Assembly: GCA_004292955.1 (NCBI GenBank)
Contig: RDXX01000084.1
Location: 16,730 to 50,041 of the forward strand
Origin: Oscillatoriales cyanobacterium
GTDB taxonomy: Bacteria; Cyanobacteriota; Cyanobacteriia; Cyanobacteriales; Microcoleaceae
Direction of reading: 5' to 3'
Length of the DNA stretch: 33,312 nucleotides
Each line of letters starts with the position of its first letter. The stretch's first letter is position 1. The notes beneath the pieces were generated by a model. It saw only the letters and a program-made list of their open reading frames with translations. It made no database searches and was not told the origin of the DNA. Positions 15,001-22,401 of the stretch are shown piece by piece. The position numbers were made by a program, and so were the translations under genes.

Positions 15001-15316
15001 CAATCCCATCATGGTACAAACCCAGCGGGTCAAAATCAATCAGCGGCGGTAAATTATTAGTTGGCGCATCAGGAGCGATCGGGCAAACACCACTATCCGC
15101 CAAGAAATTAGGTAAATGTAAATCAGGTAGCGACAAAGAACCGAATAACTGATGCAGCGGATTCAAATCATCCAGCCATCCCCCAACACCCGCACTCGGA
15201 GTTACAATTCTTTCCAATACATGACTGCGGGATTTTTTGTGGCCTTTGCGTTTCGGTGAATTCCCAAAACCTTGAGCCTCTTTGCGTTTTTTGCCACCCA
15301 AATTTAGCCAACCCAT
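12026..15316 (-). CDS. Subtilisin-family (S8) serine protease with PPC domains, C-terminally frameshifted
   Basis: A secreted or surface-type peptidase. From the ATG at 15316 (AAGGTG ribosome site nine bases upstream; the frame extends to 15382) it has 1096 residues. The catalytic triad is Asp158 (GSIDTGV), His196 (SEHGTFM) and Ser357 (AGTSVAT), with oxyanion Asn290 (VVAAGND), so the enzyme looks active. The domain spans about 150-415, followed by pre-peptidase C-terminal (PPC) type beta domains at about 465-590, in the 800s (DRFDYYKFNITSES) and from about 970 (DLNDFYKFSFDSL). No classical signal peptide is seen; the start is basic (GGKKRKEAQ...KRKGHKK). The frame ends at LGKMEVY, where a repeat array in another frame takes over. 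Substrate is unknown. Confidence 0.9.
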   Translation of the reverse strand: MGWLNLGGKKRKEAQGFGNSPKRKGHKKSRSHVLERIVTPSAGVGGWLDDLNPLHQLFGSLSLPDLHLPNFLADSGVCPIAPDAPTNNLPPLIDFDPLGLYHDGIATQTPYNPGGAFETLPIALIPVDPHSPNPSNPNAIRQLLNFPLANQPLLGSIDTGVSADSPYLNYANIKKGRDYVGGDDNPLLKPGEGSEHGTFMLGIIDAINKTAPKWVGRAIDSGRWADSLVEFVDAAKASGQKNAIANLSLDLTQKNADGSVTTRYELTPAERSAIEYARQNGVMLVVAAGNDGGVMSVLGQASQEFDNIFTVGAGDINGRSIYSSYGRGLDIVADGGTTEHPDLSTVGNDLGTMAGTSVATAKVAGAASLVWAANPALNYRQVMEILKSTARDLGPSGWDDETGFGFLNTLAAVDLAKKTAPEVYKPTAWVTPDTWSGQGKVTPEERAAKGGNSIAAATVQVSTNFSDSDRVDANQPDKYYQFTVNEPGYVRWNLTSLNPVSGFPTPPQVTVTKADGKPGSHTFFKGASLQTSVVGEGQTSFEGGNFYDPGTYYLKVGNGAGSSFNDYNISTQFIADKVSSFTGNIQYRTQPYYSLDNSLQSAVFSGPAVSELSNLSGVVTYNNVINFNNRIAKYGVEVNESGKIRINLNSPNGKMEVSIKKFIGSDDRPESIASLEVAANSDQWLELDLNKGRYDIEVKTPSNYWLEPDWNSTWNSTEKTLVRPYTLNATFTPNAPQPGQGKVPSSAGAFDKTVVSNGVVNHYYKNGYLTVQPSGQASWYGYGTGNAIGVIEISAVPLPFEIPPDYAGNSPNTARDIGTLIGTQTFHDVIDRNDRFDYYKFNITSESKVDFALSGKMGNTGFYLFQNWYFNSDDSTHIDIISGTPPGVVPEFSQTLKPGSYYVLVHKPKDYDGDEYDLKLSATPVGDPDGNYSIQTAANVLLPSGGADLGDGVNSNQVGIGYILSSIGGKDLNDFYKFSFDSLKLVNFYLAPSGTAAQWWLLQDRNGNGQVDPGEAIKTGTLTTKPLDLDVILGAGDYYLQVGSLSSDATSVYAVNVTARSLENQVIASYNSDYYLVQNGQLRIIPNQDLGKMEVY

Positions 15317-16147
15317 AATCTTTGCACCTTGATTAATATGAATTCGATCGCACGAACTCGATCGAATGCCTCCCGCATTCAACCAAAATCGTTACTTGAC
15401 AAAAATCTGTAAGTAATAATCTGAAAATTTCTGTTTGTTTGAAAAACTACGCAAAGTTAACAAATTTTACGTATTGGCGATCGCTTCACATCTGCCGCGC
15501 TTTGCTAACGGTCTCGTTGGCGATTGAGCTCATACTTTGTCAATGCTTAATTTTTCGGTTTTTCTTGCTTCTTCACGGTTATCCTACACCAAAAACCCTC
15601 TTTCGATTGTAAAGTTTGTGTAAAGTTTTTTTGCCAACTTAAATTAGGACTGACTCCGAAACCTGGTTTTTACGAAAATATGGAATCGCAGCCTTTAAAA
15701 TCGATAAAAAACCCGGTTTCCGGCCGCCAGCGCTACATTCCAAAAATAGTTAGAATTGGCCCTTGCTTTTTTTATAATTTCTGATAATATGAACCGAGAG
15801 GTGAAATTTGGAATGAGGTCTGAAGCCCTAGCAAATATCACCAAAGCTTCTTCAAAAACTACTCTCCCGTTTCCCTGCTTCTTTGAAACAGGGGCAATCT
15901 TTACTTGGAAACTTTAGGTTTTTAGGAAAATTTAGGGCGATCGCACTTTTGCTCTCTAAAAAAAGGGGGACAACAAAAGCCGTCCTCCTCAAAGTCCCCC
16001 TTTTTAAGGGGGATTTAGGGGGATCAGAATTTAACGGGGAAAGGGGAAATTTGAAAACAGGCGCTAGGGGCGATCGATCTTTCAGCCTACCAAGGCATAA
16101 TTTTTATTTAGTCGATCGCACTTTCTCCGCGAAAGTAACAGTATGCT
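15317..16147. other. Gene-free region between divergent protease genes
   Basis: Contains an inverted GAAACCTGGTTTTT...AAAAAACCCGGTTTCC repeat (15657-15721), a double TATAAT-like stretch around 15772-15790, and a GTCCCCCTTTTTAAGGGGGATTTAGG palindrome-like element at about 15991-16023, split here by A-runs. A forward frame of 118 codons at 15883 is made of these repeats and is not supported. A promoter for the M50 gene may lie here but none is convincing. Confidence 0.5.
15657..15721. repeat. CCGGGTTT-type inverted repeat, copy
   Basis: GAAACCTGGTTTTT at 15657-15670 faces AAAAAACCCGGTTTCC at 15706-15721, around an AT-rich centre. Its relatives are at 18512-18577 and 23194-23297. Confidence 0.65.
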
Positions 16148-17173
16148 ATGGAACTCAAATCAGCGGTGCAGTGGATAGCTCATCCAGACGGTCATTGGAT
16201 ACTTCGCAATCCCGAAGACATGACTTTCATGGAAGTTGACGACTTTGACAAACAGGTAATCTTGCAACTAGGCAAACAACCCGTAACTAACACTCTCGCT
16301 GAATACGACATCGATTTAGAAGATGTGCAAAATCTCTTGAGAAGCTTAGCACAAACGGGAATGCTAGAAGGCACAAAAGCCCCGAAAGCCAAATTCAATC
16401 TCCTATCTTTCACAATTCCCCTAGTCAATCCCGATGCTTGGCTGTCGCAGCACATCGACAAATTGCGCTGGATTTGGACGTGGGAGTTTGGGTTTTTTCT
16501 ATGCGCTTTCATCGCATCTTCCGCAGCAGCTTGGTTTGGTTCCTCGGCGGAAGTTGTTGTCTCGCACCAGCAGTTGTGGACAGCCGGGAAAGTTCAGACT
16601 ATTATCACATTTGTGTTGCTGACAATCCTGGTAATATCTTTGCACGAACTCGGTCACGCTTTCACGCTCAAACATTACGGCGGTATTGTTAAAGAAATTG
16701 GATTGCTGTTTATGTGTTTCATTCCGGGATGTTATACAGATACTAGCGACCAATACAGTTTAGTCAAGCGAAAACAGCGGGTTTTAGTCGTGGCTGCGGG
16801 AGTTTTGATTCAAGTAACAATTTGGGCGTTTGCTGTTTGGGTTTGGCTGTTTTCGCAGTCGAATCCTGTCTGTCATCAAATTAGTTATTTATTGATGGTG
16901 GCGGCTTTGCTGACTGTAGCAATTAATTTGAATCCCCTCAACCGATTTGATGGTTATTATTTGTTAGTGGCAGGAACTGGCATTAACAATCTGCGTCAAA
17001 AGTCGTTTGATTTTTATATGGATTTATTGCGGAGGGAGGAGATTGAGGCAGAATCAAGTGATAGATTGGTTTTGGCAGCTTATGCGCCTTTGAGTATCAT
17101 TTATACTGTTTTTGCTTTGAGTTATTTAATGTCTTTGGTTGGGGATTGGATTTTGCGGGTTTGGATTTTTTAA
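16148..17173 (+). CDS. PqqD-like / M50 membrane zinc metalloprotease
   Basis: A 341-residue membrane protein. Residues 1-75 resemble the PqqD-like winged-helix domain found at the N-terminus of putative peptide zinc metalloproteases (DGHWILRNPEDMTFMEVDDF). The M50/site-2-protease core follows: a membrane helix with the zinc motif HELGH (His166, Glu167, His170) and the third ligand region NRFDGYY (Asn265-Asp268). Four to six hydrophobic segments fill 110-340. Family members often sit with ABC exporters or HlyD-like proteins and process or export peptides; no such partner is visible here, though a subtilisin gene is divergent and a PEP-CTERM protein follows by 68 bases. Length is short but complete for the two domains. 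The start ATG has no strong ribosome site. Confidence 0.85.
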   Translation: MELKSAVQWIAHPDGHWILRNPEDMTFMEVDDFDKQVILQLGKQPVTNTLAEYDIDLEDVQNLLRSLAQTGMLEGTKAPKAKFNLLSFTIPLVNPDAWLSQHIDKLRWIWTWEFGFFLCAFIASSAAAWFGSSAEVVVSHQQLWTAGKVQTIITFVLLTILVISLHELGHAFTLKHYGGIVKEIGLLFMCFIPGCYTDTSDQYSLVKRKQRVLVVAAGVLIQVTIWAFAVWVWLFSQSNPVCHQISYLLMVAALLTVAINLNPLNRFDGYYLLVAGTGINNLRQKSFDFYMDLLRREEIEAESSDRLVLAAYAPLSIIYTVFALSYLMSLVGDWILRVWIF

Positions 17174-17241
17174 CCGCAGATGAACGCGGATTAACGCAGA
17201 GGAAATGCTGTTTGAGTTTTTTTAGTTAGGGCTTTACTGAT

Positions 17242-17916
17242 ATGAATGTTTGTCAAAGGTTGGGAATTGTTGGCGGAAGTTTGAGTTTTGCGGTTGTTAG
17301 TCAATGTTTTTCCGTAGAAGCTGCTACTCTGAGTCAAACTTATACTGTGAATCTGGATTCGCAGCCGTTAAATAGCAGTACGAATGTGGTTTTGCCGAAG
17401 TTTAATTCGCTGTTGGGTACTCTGTTGAAGGCTTATGTTACGGTTAAGTCTACTGTTAATAATAGTGTCAGCATTACTCCTTTGACTGGAGATTTTACGG
17501 GAACGGCAGCAACTAATGCTAATATTGCTGTGAATATTCGGCTGTTGAAAACTGACCCGAATTTGACTTTGAGTGTTTTGGCTAGTCCGCCGGAAACGAA
17601 GATTGCTAGCGGTGGTACGGGAAGTGTTAGCGGTTTTGGTTCTGGTAGCGTGTCGAAAAGTTATGATTTGCCGCAGTTTTTGAGTGCTTTAACTGGCTGC
17701 GATGGTGATACTTTTACTGCTGGTGTGGCGACAACTGGTTTAACTCAAATTCTGGGGAGTCCTGCTAGAGGTAGTTTTGGCGGTAAGGTGTCGGCGGATA
17801 TTGCTGCTAGTGTAACTTATGAGTATGAACCTGTGCCGGAACCGATGACGGTGGCTGGTACGTTTGTGGCGGCGGGAATGGGTTTATTGTGGAAGAAAAG
17901 ACGAACAAAAAGATAA
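17242..17916 (+). CDS. PEP-CTERM sorting-domain surface protein
   Basis: A 224-residue exported protein. It begins with a signal peptide (MNVCQRLGIVGGSLSFAVVS then cleavage probably after VEA), contains a beta-rich body with repeated GTG/SGFGSGS segments, and ends in the PEP-CTERM signal: VPEP (about 197-200), hydrophobic VAGTFVAAGMGLLW, then basic KKRRTKR. Such proteins are sorted by exosortase-type machinery to the outer envelope or exopolysaccharide. It lies 68 bases downstream of the M50 gene, and the gap holds a GCAGATGAACGCGGATTAAC word common as a dispersed repeat in cyanobacteria (knowledge, not checked). Co-transcription is possible. The binding role is unknown. Confidence 0.87.
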   Translation: MNVCQRLGIVGGSLSFAVVSQCFSVEAATLSQTYTVNLDSQPLNSSTNVVLPKFNSLLGTLLKAYVTVKSTVNNSVSITPLTGDFTGTAATNANIAVNIRLLKTDPNLTLSVLASPPETKIASGGTGSVSGFGSGSVSKSYDLPQFLSALTGCDGDTFTAGVATTGLTQILGSPARGSFGGKVSADIAASVTYEYEPVPEPMTVAGTFVAAGMGLLWKKRRTKR

Positions 17917-17951
17917 GAAGACCTAGCGGTTAAAATTACGTTATTTTCTTC

Positions 17952-18004
17952 AGTCTGCGGAGGCAGACTTTGTTCGTGTAGACGCGGTTTCAACCGCCGT
18001 CTGC
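17952..18004. repeat. Dispersed palindromic repeat (AGTCTGC-GCAGACT)
   Basis: AGTCTGCGGAGGCAGACT (17952-17969) is a hairpin with 7-base arms, followed by GACGCGGTTTCAACCGCCGTC with a second one. The pair together is a repeat I recognise from cyanobacterial genomes. It directly truncates the PPC fragment on the reverse strand. Confidence 0.6.
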
Positions 18005-18236
18005 ATCTGTTTTGGGTAACTTCAAGCGATCGATAAATGCGATAATTAATCTCAGGGAAGATGCGATCTATCTCCTGAACCTTCTCCAGCCAGCCAGAAT
18101 CGACTTTGCCTTCTTTAACTTGCAAACTTCCGGGATTTTTGATGTTAAATGGATAAAGGTCAAAAATATTTTTACTGTCAACACTACCTGTGTAGCTTTT
18201 GCTGTCAGTCAATGCCCCGATGTTAAGTTCAGCCAT
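18000..18236 (-). pseudogene. Truncated PPC-domain protein, N-terminal fragment
   Basis: From ATG 18236, with AGGGG nine bases upstream, the frame reads MAELNIGALTDSKSYTGSVD then SKNIFDLYPFNIKNPGSLQV, matching the opening of pre-peptidase C-terminal (PPC) repeats of cyanobacterial secreted proteases. The similarity ends about 75 residues in, where the palindromic repeat begins; beyond it the frame runs antisense through the PEP-CTERM gene to 17817. The intact start suggests the fragment may still be translated, but the protein has lost the rest of its domain. Confidence 0.5.
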
Positions 18237-18617
18237 GTGTACCCCTGAAAAATAGTTGCTGGAAAATGCCCTCAAATATATATCTGTGGGAACTTGAGGT
18301 TTTTATGCAAAATCCGGAAAATCGTTACATTAGTTTATATTGGCGTGGCGCGATCGCCCTTCTTCTACCATCTACCCTGAGTTAACATCGGTGGTAACTT
18401 TGCTGCAAACTCTTGTGGGGTGGGCATCCTGCCCGCCCAAATTTGTCATGTAAATGCCGCAAATCTTAGTTGCGCTTGGGTTTTGCAGAAACAGACTTAC
18501 GCATTTACCAAAGAAACCGGGTTTTTGGCGGAGTCTGTGCACTGCGATCGAGTATTCTCGAAAAAATCCGGTTTCTGACCACTCCTGCGTCCAAGATTAT
18601 AAAATTGAAAGTCGATC
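18237..18617. other. Gene-free region with inverted CCGGGTTT repeat
   Basis: No gene is supported. An inverted repeat AGAAACCGGGTTTTTGG (18512-18528) ... GAAAAAATCCGGTTTCTG (18560-18577) lies within it, with HIP1-like words. The forward frame at 18454 crosses it and the DUF4926 relic and is not credible. Confidence 0.5.
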
Positions 18618-18720
18618 GGAGGTAAGTGCGATCGTGCGCTATCATCGGAACAATTTTTGGTAGTTTGGCTGACGCAAGAAAGGCGTTGGTTATCTGGGAG
18701 ATAGCGAGTTGTTGTCAGGG
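18618..18720 (+). pseudogene. DUF4926 gene relic with large internal deletions
   Basis: GGAGGTAAGTGCGATCGTGC matches the ribosome site and GTG start at 4401-4420 (GGAGGTAAGCACGATCGTGC). After a short unrelated stretch, CAATTTTTGGTAGTTTGG... and GAAAGGCGTTGGTTATCTGG match the middle of that gene (4598-4642), and the end GGGAGATAGCGAGTT is identical to 4727-4741. About two thirds of the gene is missing, with one deletion after the start and one before the stop. Confidence 0.75.
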
Positions 18721-18731
18721 TGATAGTTTTT

Positions 18732-19295
18732 TTACAGTTCAGTTACATTGTCAAGGGCAATAATTAGTATTTCATTCGGCTTAGGACTAAAATTAAATCT
18801 TAAAGTCCCCGTTGCGGAAAATATTTCAAACTTTAAGATAATATCTTGAGTTAAACTTGGTTCAATTATTATTGGATTATCAAGAGCAAGTTGAAATTTA
18901 TTTTGATCTTCATCTCTTATATAAAAGTGACCGCTGTCATTGTTAACTAAATAGGTAATGTTTTTGTCATTGAGAATACTAACACTCAACTTTATTATTC
19001 CACAGTTGTGCTGAACAGCATTAACCGTGATACTAATATCGCTAATTTTCTGTGTTTCGTTAATAACTCCATAGGTTACAGGATTCAAATCTAAAAGCTT
19101 TATGACTAACTTGTCTACAGTGGTATAAGGATTTAATTCATAGATTTTATGATCGCAAGCAGCTAAATTTTGTGCCATCTTCATCCGTAACCATGCTGAA
19201 TTTTCAATAGCTGTTTTAGTCAGGCTTTTAAGTCTAGAATAAATTAAAATATCTGCTTTTTTAGCATAGCCTGTAAAATAATCTGATTGTTCCAA
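18732..19295 (-). pseudogene. rloB: RloB C-terminal part plus extra beta-rich domain
   Basis: A 187-residue frame in the same frame as the N-terminal part, separated by one TAA (19311-19313). It opens with MEQSDYFTGYAKKADILIYS, then a helix ending NLAACDHKIYELNPYTTVDK, the conserved C-terminal motif of RloB (NPyTtVD.L). The remaining 120 residues (SDISITVNAVQHNCGIIKLS; FYIRDEDQNKFQLALDNPII; LKFEIFSATGTLRFNFSPK) read as alternating beta strands and are not part of a usual RloB, which ends near the motif; the extension resembles an Ig- or FN3-like sandwich (inference). It could be re-initiated at its ATG 19295 but lacks a clear ribosome site. Confidence 0.75.
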
Positions 19296-19310
19296 GTAAT
19301 CAATAACATT

Positions 19311-19724
19311 TTAGGACTTAGGGAAAGCAGTTCGATACTGTTCGTAATGCAATAAAATCCAATGCTCAAAGGCAATACTTGAAAAAGCAAGATTCACACC
19401 ATGTTTCTTGGCTTCTGAAAATGCTTGTTCGTGTTTGGTATAACCATCTTTATCAAAAACTGCCCAAACTTCATCATAATTATTTATTTCTTGTTTGGCG
19501 AGTTTGACCAGATTCATCGCATCTGTTTTAATAGATTCACCTTCTTTTTTTGCTGCTTTGATTTGGTCTTCTTCACTTGGATAAACTTTGACCGCATATT
19601 TCTCAAACACATCATCTTGTTGAGCAATCTCCTCAAAGTAAATTCGTTCTGTATTAGTTCCTTCACATACTATGTAGATCGACTGCTTTAACTGTTTTCG
19701 TTTATTCTCTCTTTTTTTATTCAT
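19311..19724 (-). pseudogene. rloB: RloB N-terminal part (TOPRIM-like), in-frame stop
   Basis: From ATG 19724, which overlaps the end of rloA by 8 bases (ATGAATAA), the protein reads MNKKRENKRKQLKQSIYIVC EG, with the first acidic TOPRIM motif VCEGTNTERIYFEEI and the second VWAVFDKDGYTKHE, then FEHWILLHYEQYRTAFPKS. It ends at TAA. In relatives this position reads SK-x-VI, and the codons after the stop are NVIDYLEQSDYF, so a single AAA-to-TAA change explains the interruption. RloB acts with the RloA ATPase in RloAB/AbiL-type phage defence, probably as the nuclease-like effector. The AT-rich composition suggests acquisition by transfer. Confidence 0.8.
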
Positions 19725-20985
19725 CACCAAACATAAATTCAACTTCTTTAATATTAGGTTGACCACCAAATTTACCTTGCATATACCATTGGTCAAAAGG
19801 TTCATCACCTTTTACCTTGTCAAAGTCTTGGGCAGAAAAGAGTTGTGTTTCACCATATTTATTTTTTTCGGTAAACCATATTTGGTCTTTTCTTAACAAT
19901 TCTCGATCGAGCAATGTAGTTTCATGGCTAGCAAAAATTAGTTGGGCATTACGGGGATTAGTTGACGGATGGTGAAATAACTTAATTAAAAACTTACACA
20001 GTTTGGGATGTAAACTATTATCTAATTCATCAATAACTAGAATATGACCTTCATTTAAAATAAATAAAATTAGAGTGCCAATAGTATAAAGTGTCATAGT
20101 TCCTATTGATTCTTCATGAAAAAATGAAAATTCACTTTCACCAGTAAACACATTATTTTTAAATGTTTTGTGAACTGCAAATACCTCATATTTATCACTC
20201 ATTATTAAATTTTTAATATCCTCTGGCATCTCTTCATCAAATTCAGAAGTCATTGATTTTTCCTCAATATTAATTCTATCGATATGAGTGTCGGCAATTT
20301 GGATGAGCTTACTTAATTTCTTTTTCAGTTTTTCATCTCCTTGTAATGATTGGTTGACATGACGTATTAATGATTTTTTTGTTTGATTATCATAGGCTGG
20401 GAAAAAAGCATAGGTTTTTAAGTATTCATAGATTTTTTGCATTTGTTCATGTTCTTCACGAGCGACTTTTGATAAATAAGGATATTTAGTTAAAGCTTTA
20501 TTTGAAAAAGAGCGCTTGTCTTGAAAATAATCACCGCGTTTGACCTCATTTTTTGTACGAATGAATAAGTTTGACTTTCTTTTTTTAGGGTAAAAATCTA
20601 GCTGTTCGTGATGAACTTCTCGACTATCAAAAGCAATTTGATAGTCATACATAATTCCTTCAAGAATAAAACTCAGCTTAAAAATAGAAGGCTGGCTTAA
20701 TCGCGATTCATCTAACTTAAATGGTTCGTAATAAGGAATTTTATGATCGACATCAATATTGAGAGTCTGAATATAGGAAATAAGTCTATGTAAAGCCTTG
20801 AGAATATTTGATTTACCAGAAGCATTGGCTCCATAGATCGCAGCCGAGTTAAGCAATCGCAGTTTATTGCCTTCGATCGGCACAAAAGTATTCTCATTCT
20901 TCCTGCTGGAAGAGTCTGCAATCATACTTAATGTTTGCTCTTCTTTAATTGACCTAAAGTTAGTGACTGAAAAATCAATTAACAT
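19717..20985 (-). CDS. RloA-like AAA ATPase (AbiLi/AriA-like)
   Basis: A 422-residue ATP-binding protein of the AAA_15/21 (OLD/ABC-like) kind used in prokaryotic defence pairs. It starts MLIDFSVTNFRSIKEEQT, the usual first strand, and has Walker A GANASGKS (52-59), a long variable insert with coiled-coil regions (about 130-300), Walker B VIDELD (317-322, Glu320) and the H-loop segment LIFASHETTLLD. The ATG at 20985 matches the canonical start; an upstream TTG (20997) gives four extra residues and is less likely. The gene ends by overlapping rloB (TAA 19717-19719 under ATG 19724). RloA-RloB pairs correspond to AbiLi-AbiLii abortive infection; PARIS is a related ATPase-TOPRIM design. The ATPase looks intact though its partner has a stop. 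AT-rich unlike the neighbours. Confidence 0.88.
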   Translation of the reverse strand: MLIDFSVTNFRSIKEEQTLSMIADSSSRKNENTFVPIEGNKLRLLNSAAIYGANASGKSNILKALHRLISYIQTLNIDVDHKIPYYEPFKLDESRLSQPSIFKLSFILEGIMYDYQIAFDSREVHHEQLDFYPKKRKSNLFIRTKNEVKRGDYFQDKRSFSNKALTKYPYLSKVAREEHEQMQKIYEYLKTYAFFPAYDNQTKKSLIRHVNQSLQGDEKLKKKLSKLIQIADTHIDRINIEEKSMTSEFDEEMPEDIKNLIMSDKYEVFAVHKTFKNNVFTGESEFSFFHEESIGTMTLYTIGTLILFILNEGHILVIDELDNSLHPKLCKFLIKLFHHPSTNPRNAQLIFASHETTLLDRELLRKDQIWFTEKNKYGETQLFSAQDFDKVKGDEPFDQWYMQGKFGGQPNIKEVEFMFGDE

Positions 20986-21211
20986 AGAGGAACTCAACTT
21001 TTAATTAGATAGAATCACTCAGCCAATATCTGCCAATGAAATAGATAGATAAATATCTCAATAATTATAACTCTTGACGGACTTTACAAGATATTATATG
21101 AGTGTATGAGCTTTTGTAAACCGACTCGGCATGACGATCGCCAACCTTCGATCGACTAATGTACCCCTGTATGTCACAATAGAGGACTGTCATTAGAGTA
21201 AAGAATTTATT

Positions 21212-22327
21212 GTGAGTCCTACTGCCGAAGTCAGCAATAACCTGAATGCGGGCGCTATACCAACCGTTACCGCCACCGCCCCCCGCCGCGCTGTTTTTCC
21301 CTTCACTGCGATTGTTGGCCAGGAGGAGATGAAACTGGCGCTGCTTTTGAATGTCATCGATCCCAAAATTGGCGGAGTGATGATTATGGGCGATCGCGGT
21401 ACAGGCAAATCTACCACAATCCGCGCCCTCACAGATTTACTGCCAGAAATTGAAGTCGTGGCTGACGATCCTTTTAACAGCCATCCCACCGATCCAGATT
21501 TGATGAGCGATGAAGTGCGCGATCGCACTTTGCATCACGGTACAATGCCGATCGCCCGCAAAAAAGTACAAATGGTAGACTTGCCACTCGGCGCTACCGA
21601 AGACAGAGTGTGCGGTACGATCGACATTGAGAAAGCTTTGTCCGAAGGAGTTAAAGCTTTTGAACCAGGCCTTTTAGCTAAAGCTAACCGCGGCATTCTT
21701 TACGTCGATGAAGTCAATTTGCTCGACGATCACTTAGTCGATGTTTTGCTCGACTCCGCCGCCAGCGGTTGGAATACAGTTGAAAGAGAAGGGATTTCAA
21801 TCCGCCACCCAGCTAAGTTTATTTTAATTGGTTCCGGGAATCCAGAAGAAGGAGAATTGCGGCCGCAATTGCTTGACAGATTTGGAATGCACGCAGAAAT
21901 TCGCACTGTAAAAGATCCTAATCTGAGAGTAGAAATTGTCGAACAACGATCGAGTTTTGACCAAGATCCGCCCGAGTTTCTCGCCAAATATCAGCACCAA
22001 CAAGACGATATGCAGCAGAAATTGGTGGAAGCCCAAGAAAGATTAAAATCCGTAAATCTCGATCGCGATTTGCGAGTAAAAATTTCCCAAGTCTGCGCCG
22101 AATTGGACGTAGACGGGCTACGAGGCGATTTGGTCACAAATCGGGCCGCGAAAGCTTACGCCGCCTTAGAATGCCGAACAGAAGTCACTGTGGACGATAT
22201 TCGCAAGGTAATGACTCTGTGTTTGCGCCACCGATTGCGGAAAGACCCGCTCGAATCCATAGATTCCGGCTATAAAGTGACTAAAGTGTTCGATCGAGTA
22301 TTCGGCCTAGAAACAACCGAAGCTTAG
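21212..22327 (+). CDS. chlI: Magnesium chelatase subunit ChlI
   Basis: ChlI is the AAA+ motor of magnesium chelatase, which with ChlD and ChlH inserts Mg2+ into protoporphyrin IX, the first step of chlorophyll synthesis. The 371-residue length is standard. Visible are PFTAIVGQEEMKLALLLNVI, Walker A GDRGTGKST (60-68), the HHGTMPIARKKVQMVDLPLG insertion, Walker B ILYVDEVNLLDDHLVD (162-), sensor GSGNPEEGELRPQLLDRFGM, and a C-terminal helical domain ending KVTKVFDRVFGLE. The GTG start at 21212 gives the usual short variable N-terminus; no strong ribosome site precedes it. It stands alone, convergent with cobH. Core gene, intact. Confidence 0.97.
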   Translation: MSPTAEVSNNLNAGAIPTVTATAPRRAVFPFTAIVGQEEMKLALLLNVIDPKIGGVMIMGDRGTGKSTTIRALTDLLPEIEVVADDPFNSHPTDPDLMSDEVRDRTLHHGTMPIARKKVQMVDLPLGATEDRVCGTIDIEKALSEGVKAFEPGLLAKANRGILYVDEVNLLDDHLVDVLLDSAASGWNTVEREGISIRHPAKFILIGSGNPEEGELRPQLLDRFGMHAEIRTVKDPNLRVEIVEQRSSFDQDPPEFLAKYQHQQDDMQQKLVEAQERLKSVNLDRDLRVKISQVCAELDVDGLRGDLVTNRAAKAYAALECRTEVTVDDIRKVMTLCLRHRLRKDPLESIDSGYKVTKVFDRVFGLETTEA

Positions 22328-22401
22328 AGCATCGATGGCCAAGAGTAGTATCTTAACAAATGGAACCTCTGCGAGTCGGCTTTAAATTCTGATAAACCCG
22401 A

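Noticed and set aside
15883..16239. Forward 118-codon frame ahead of the M50 gene
   Set aside because: Built from palindromic repeat sequence and overlaps the real M50 start in another frame.
18454..18663. Forward 69-codon frame
   Set aside because: Runs over an inverted repeat and the DUF4926 relic; no ribosome site or family resemblance.
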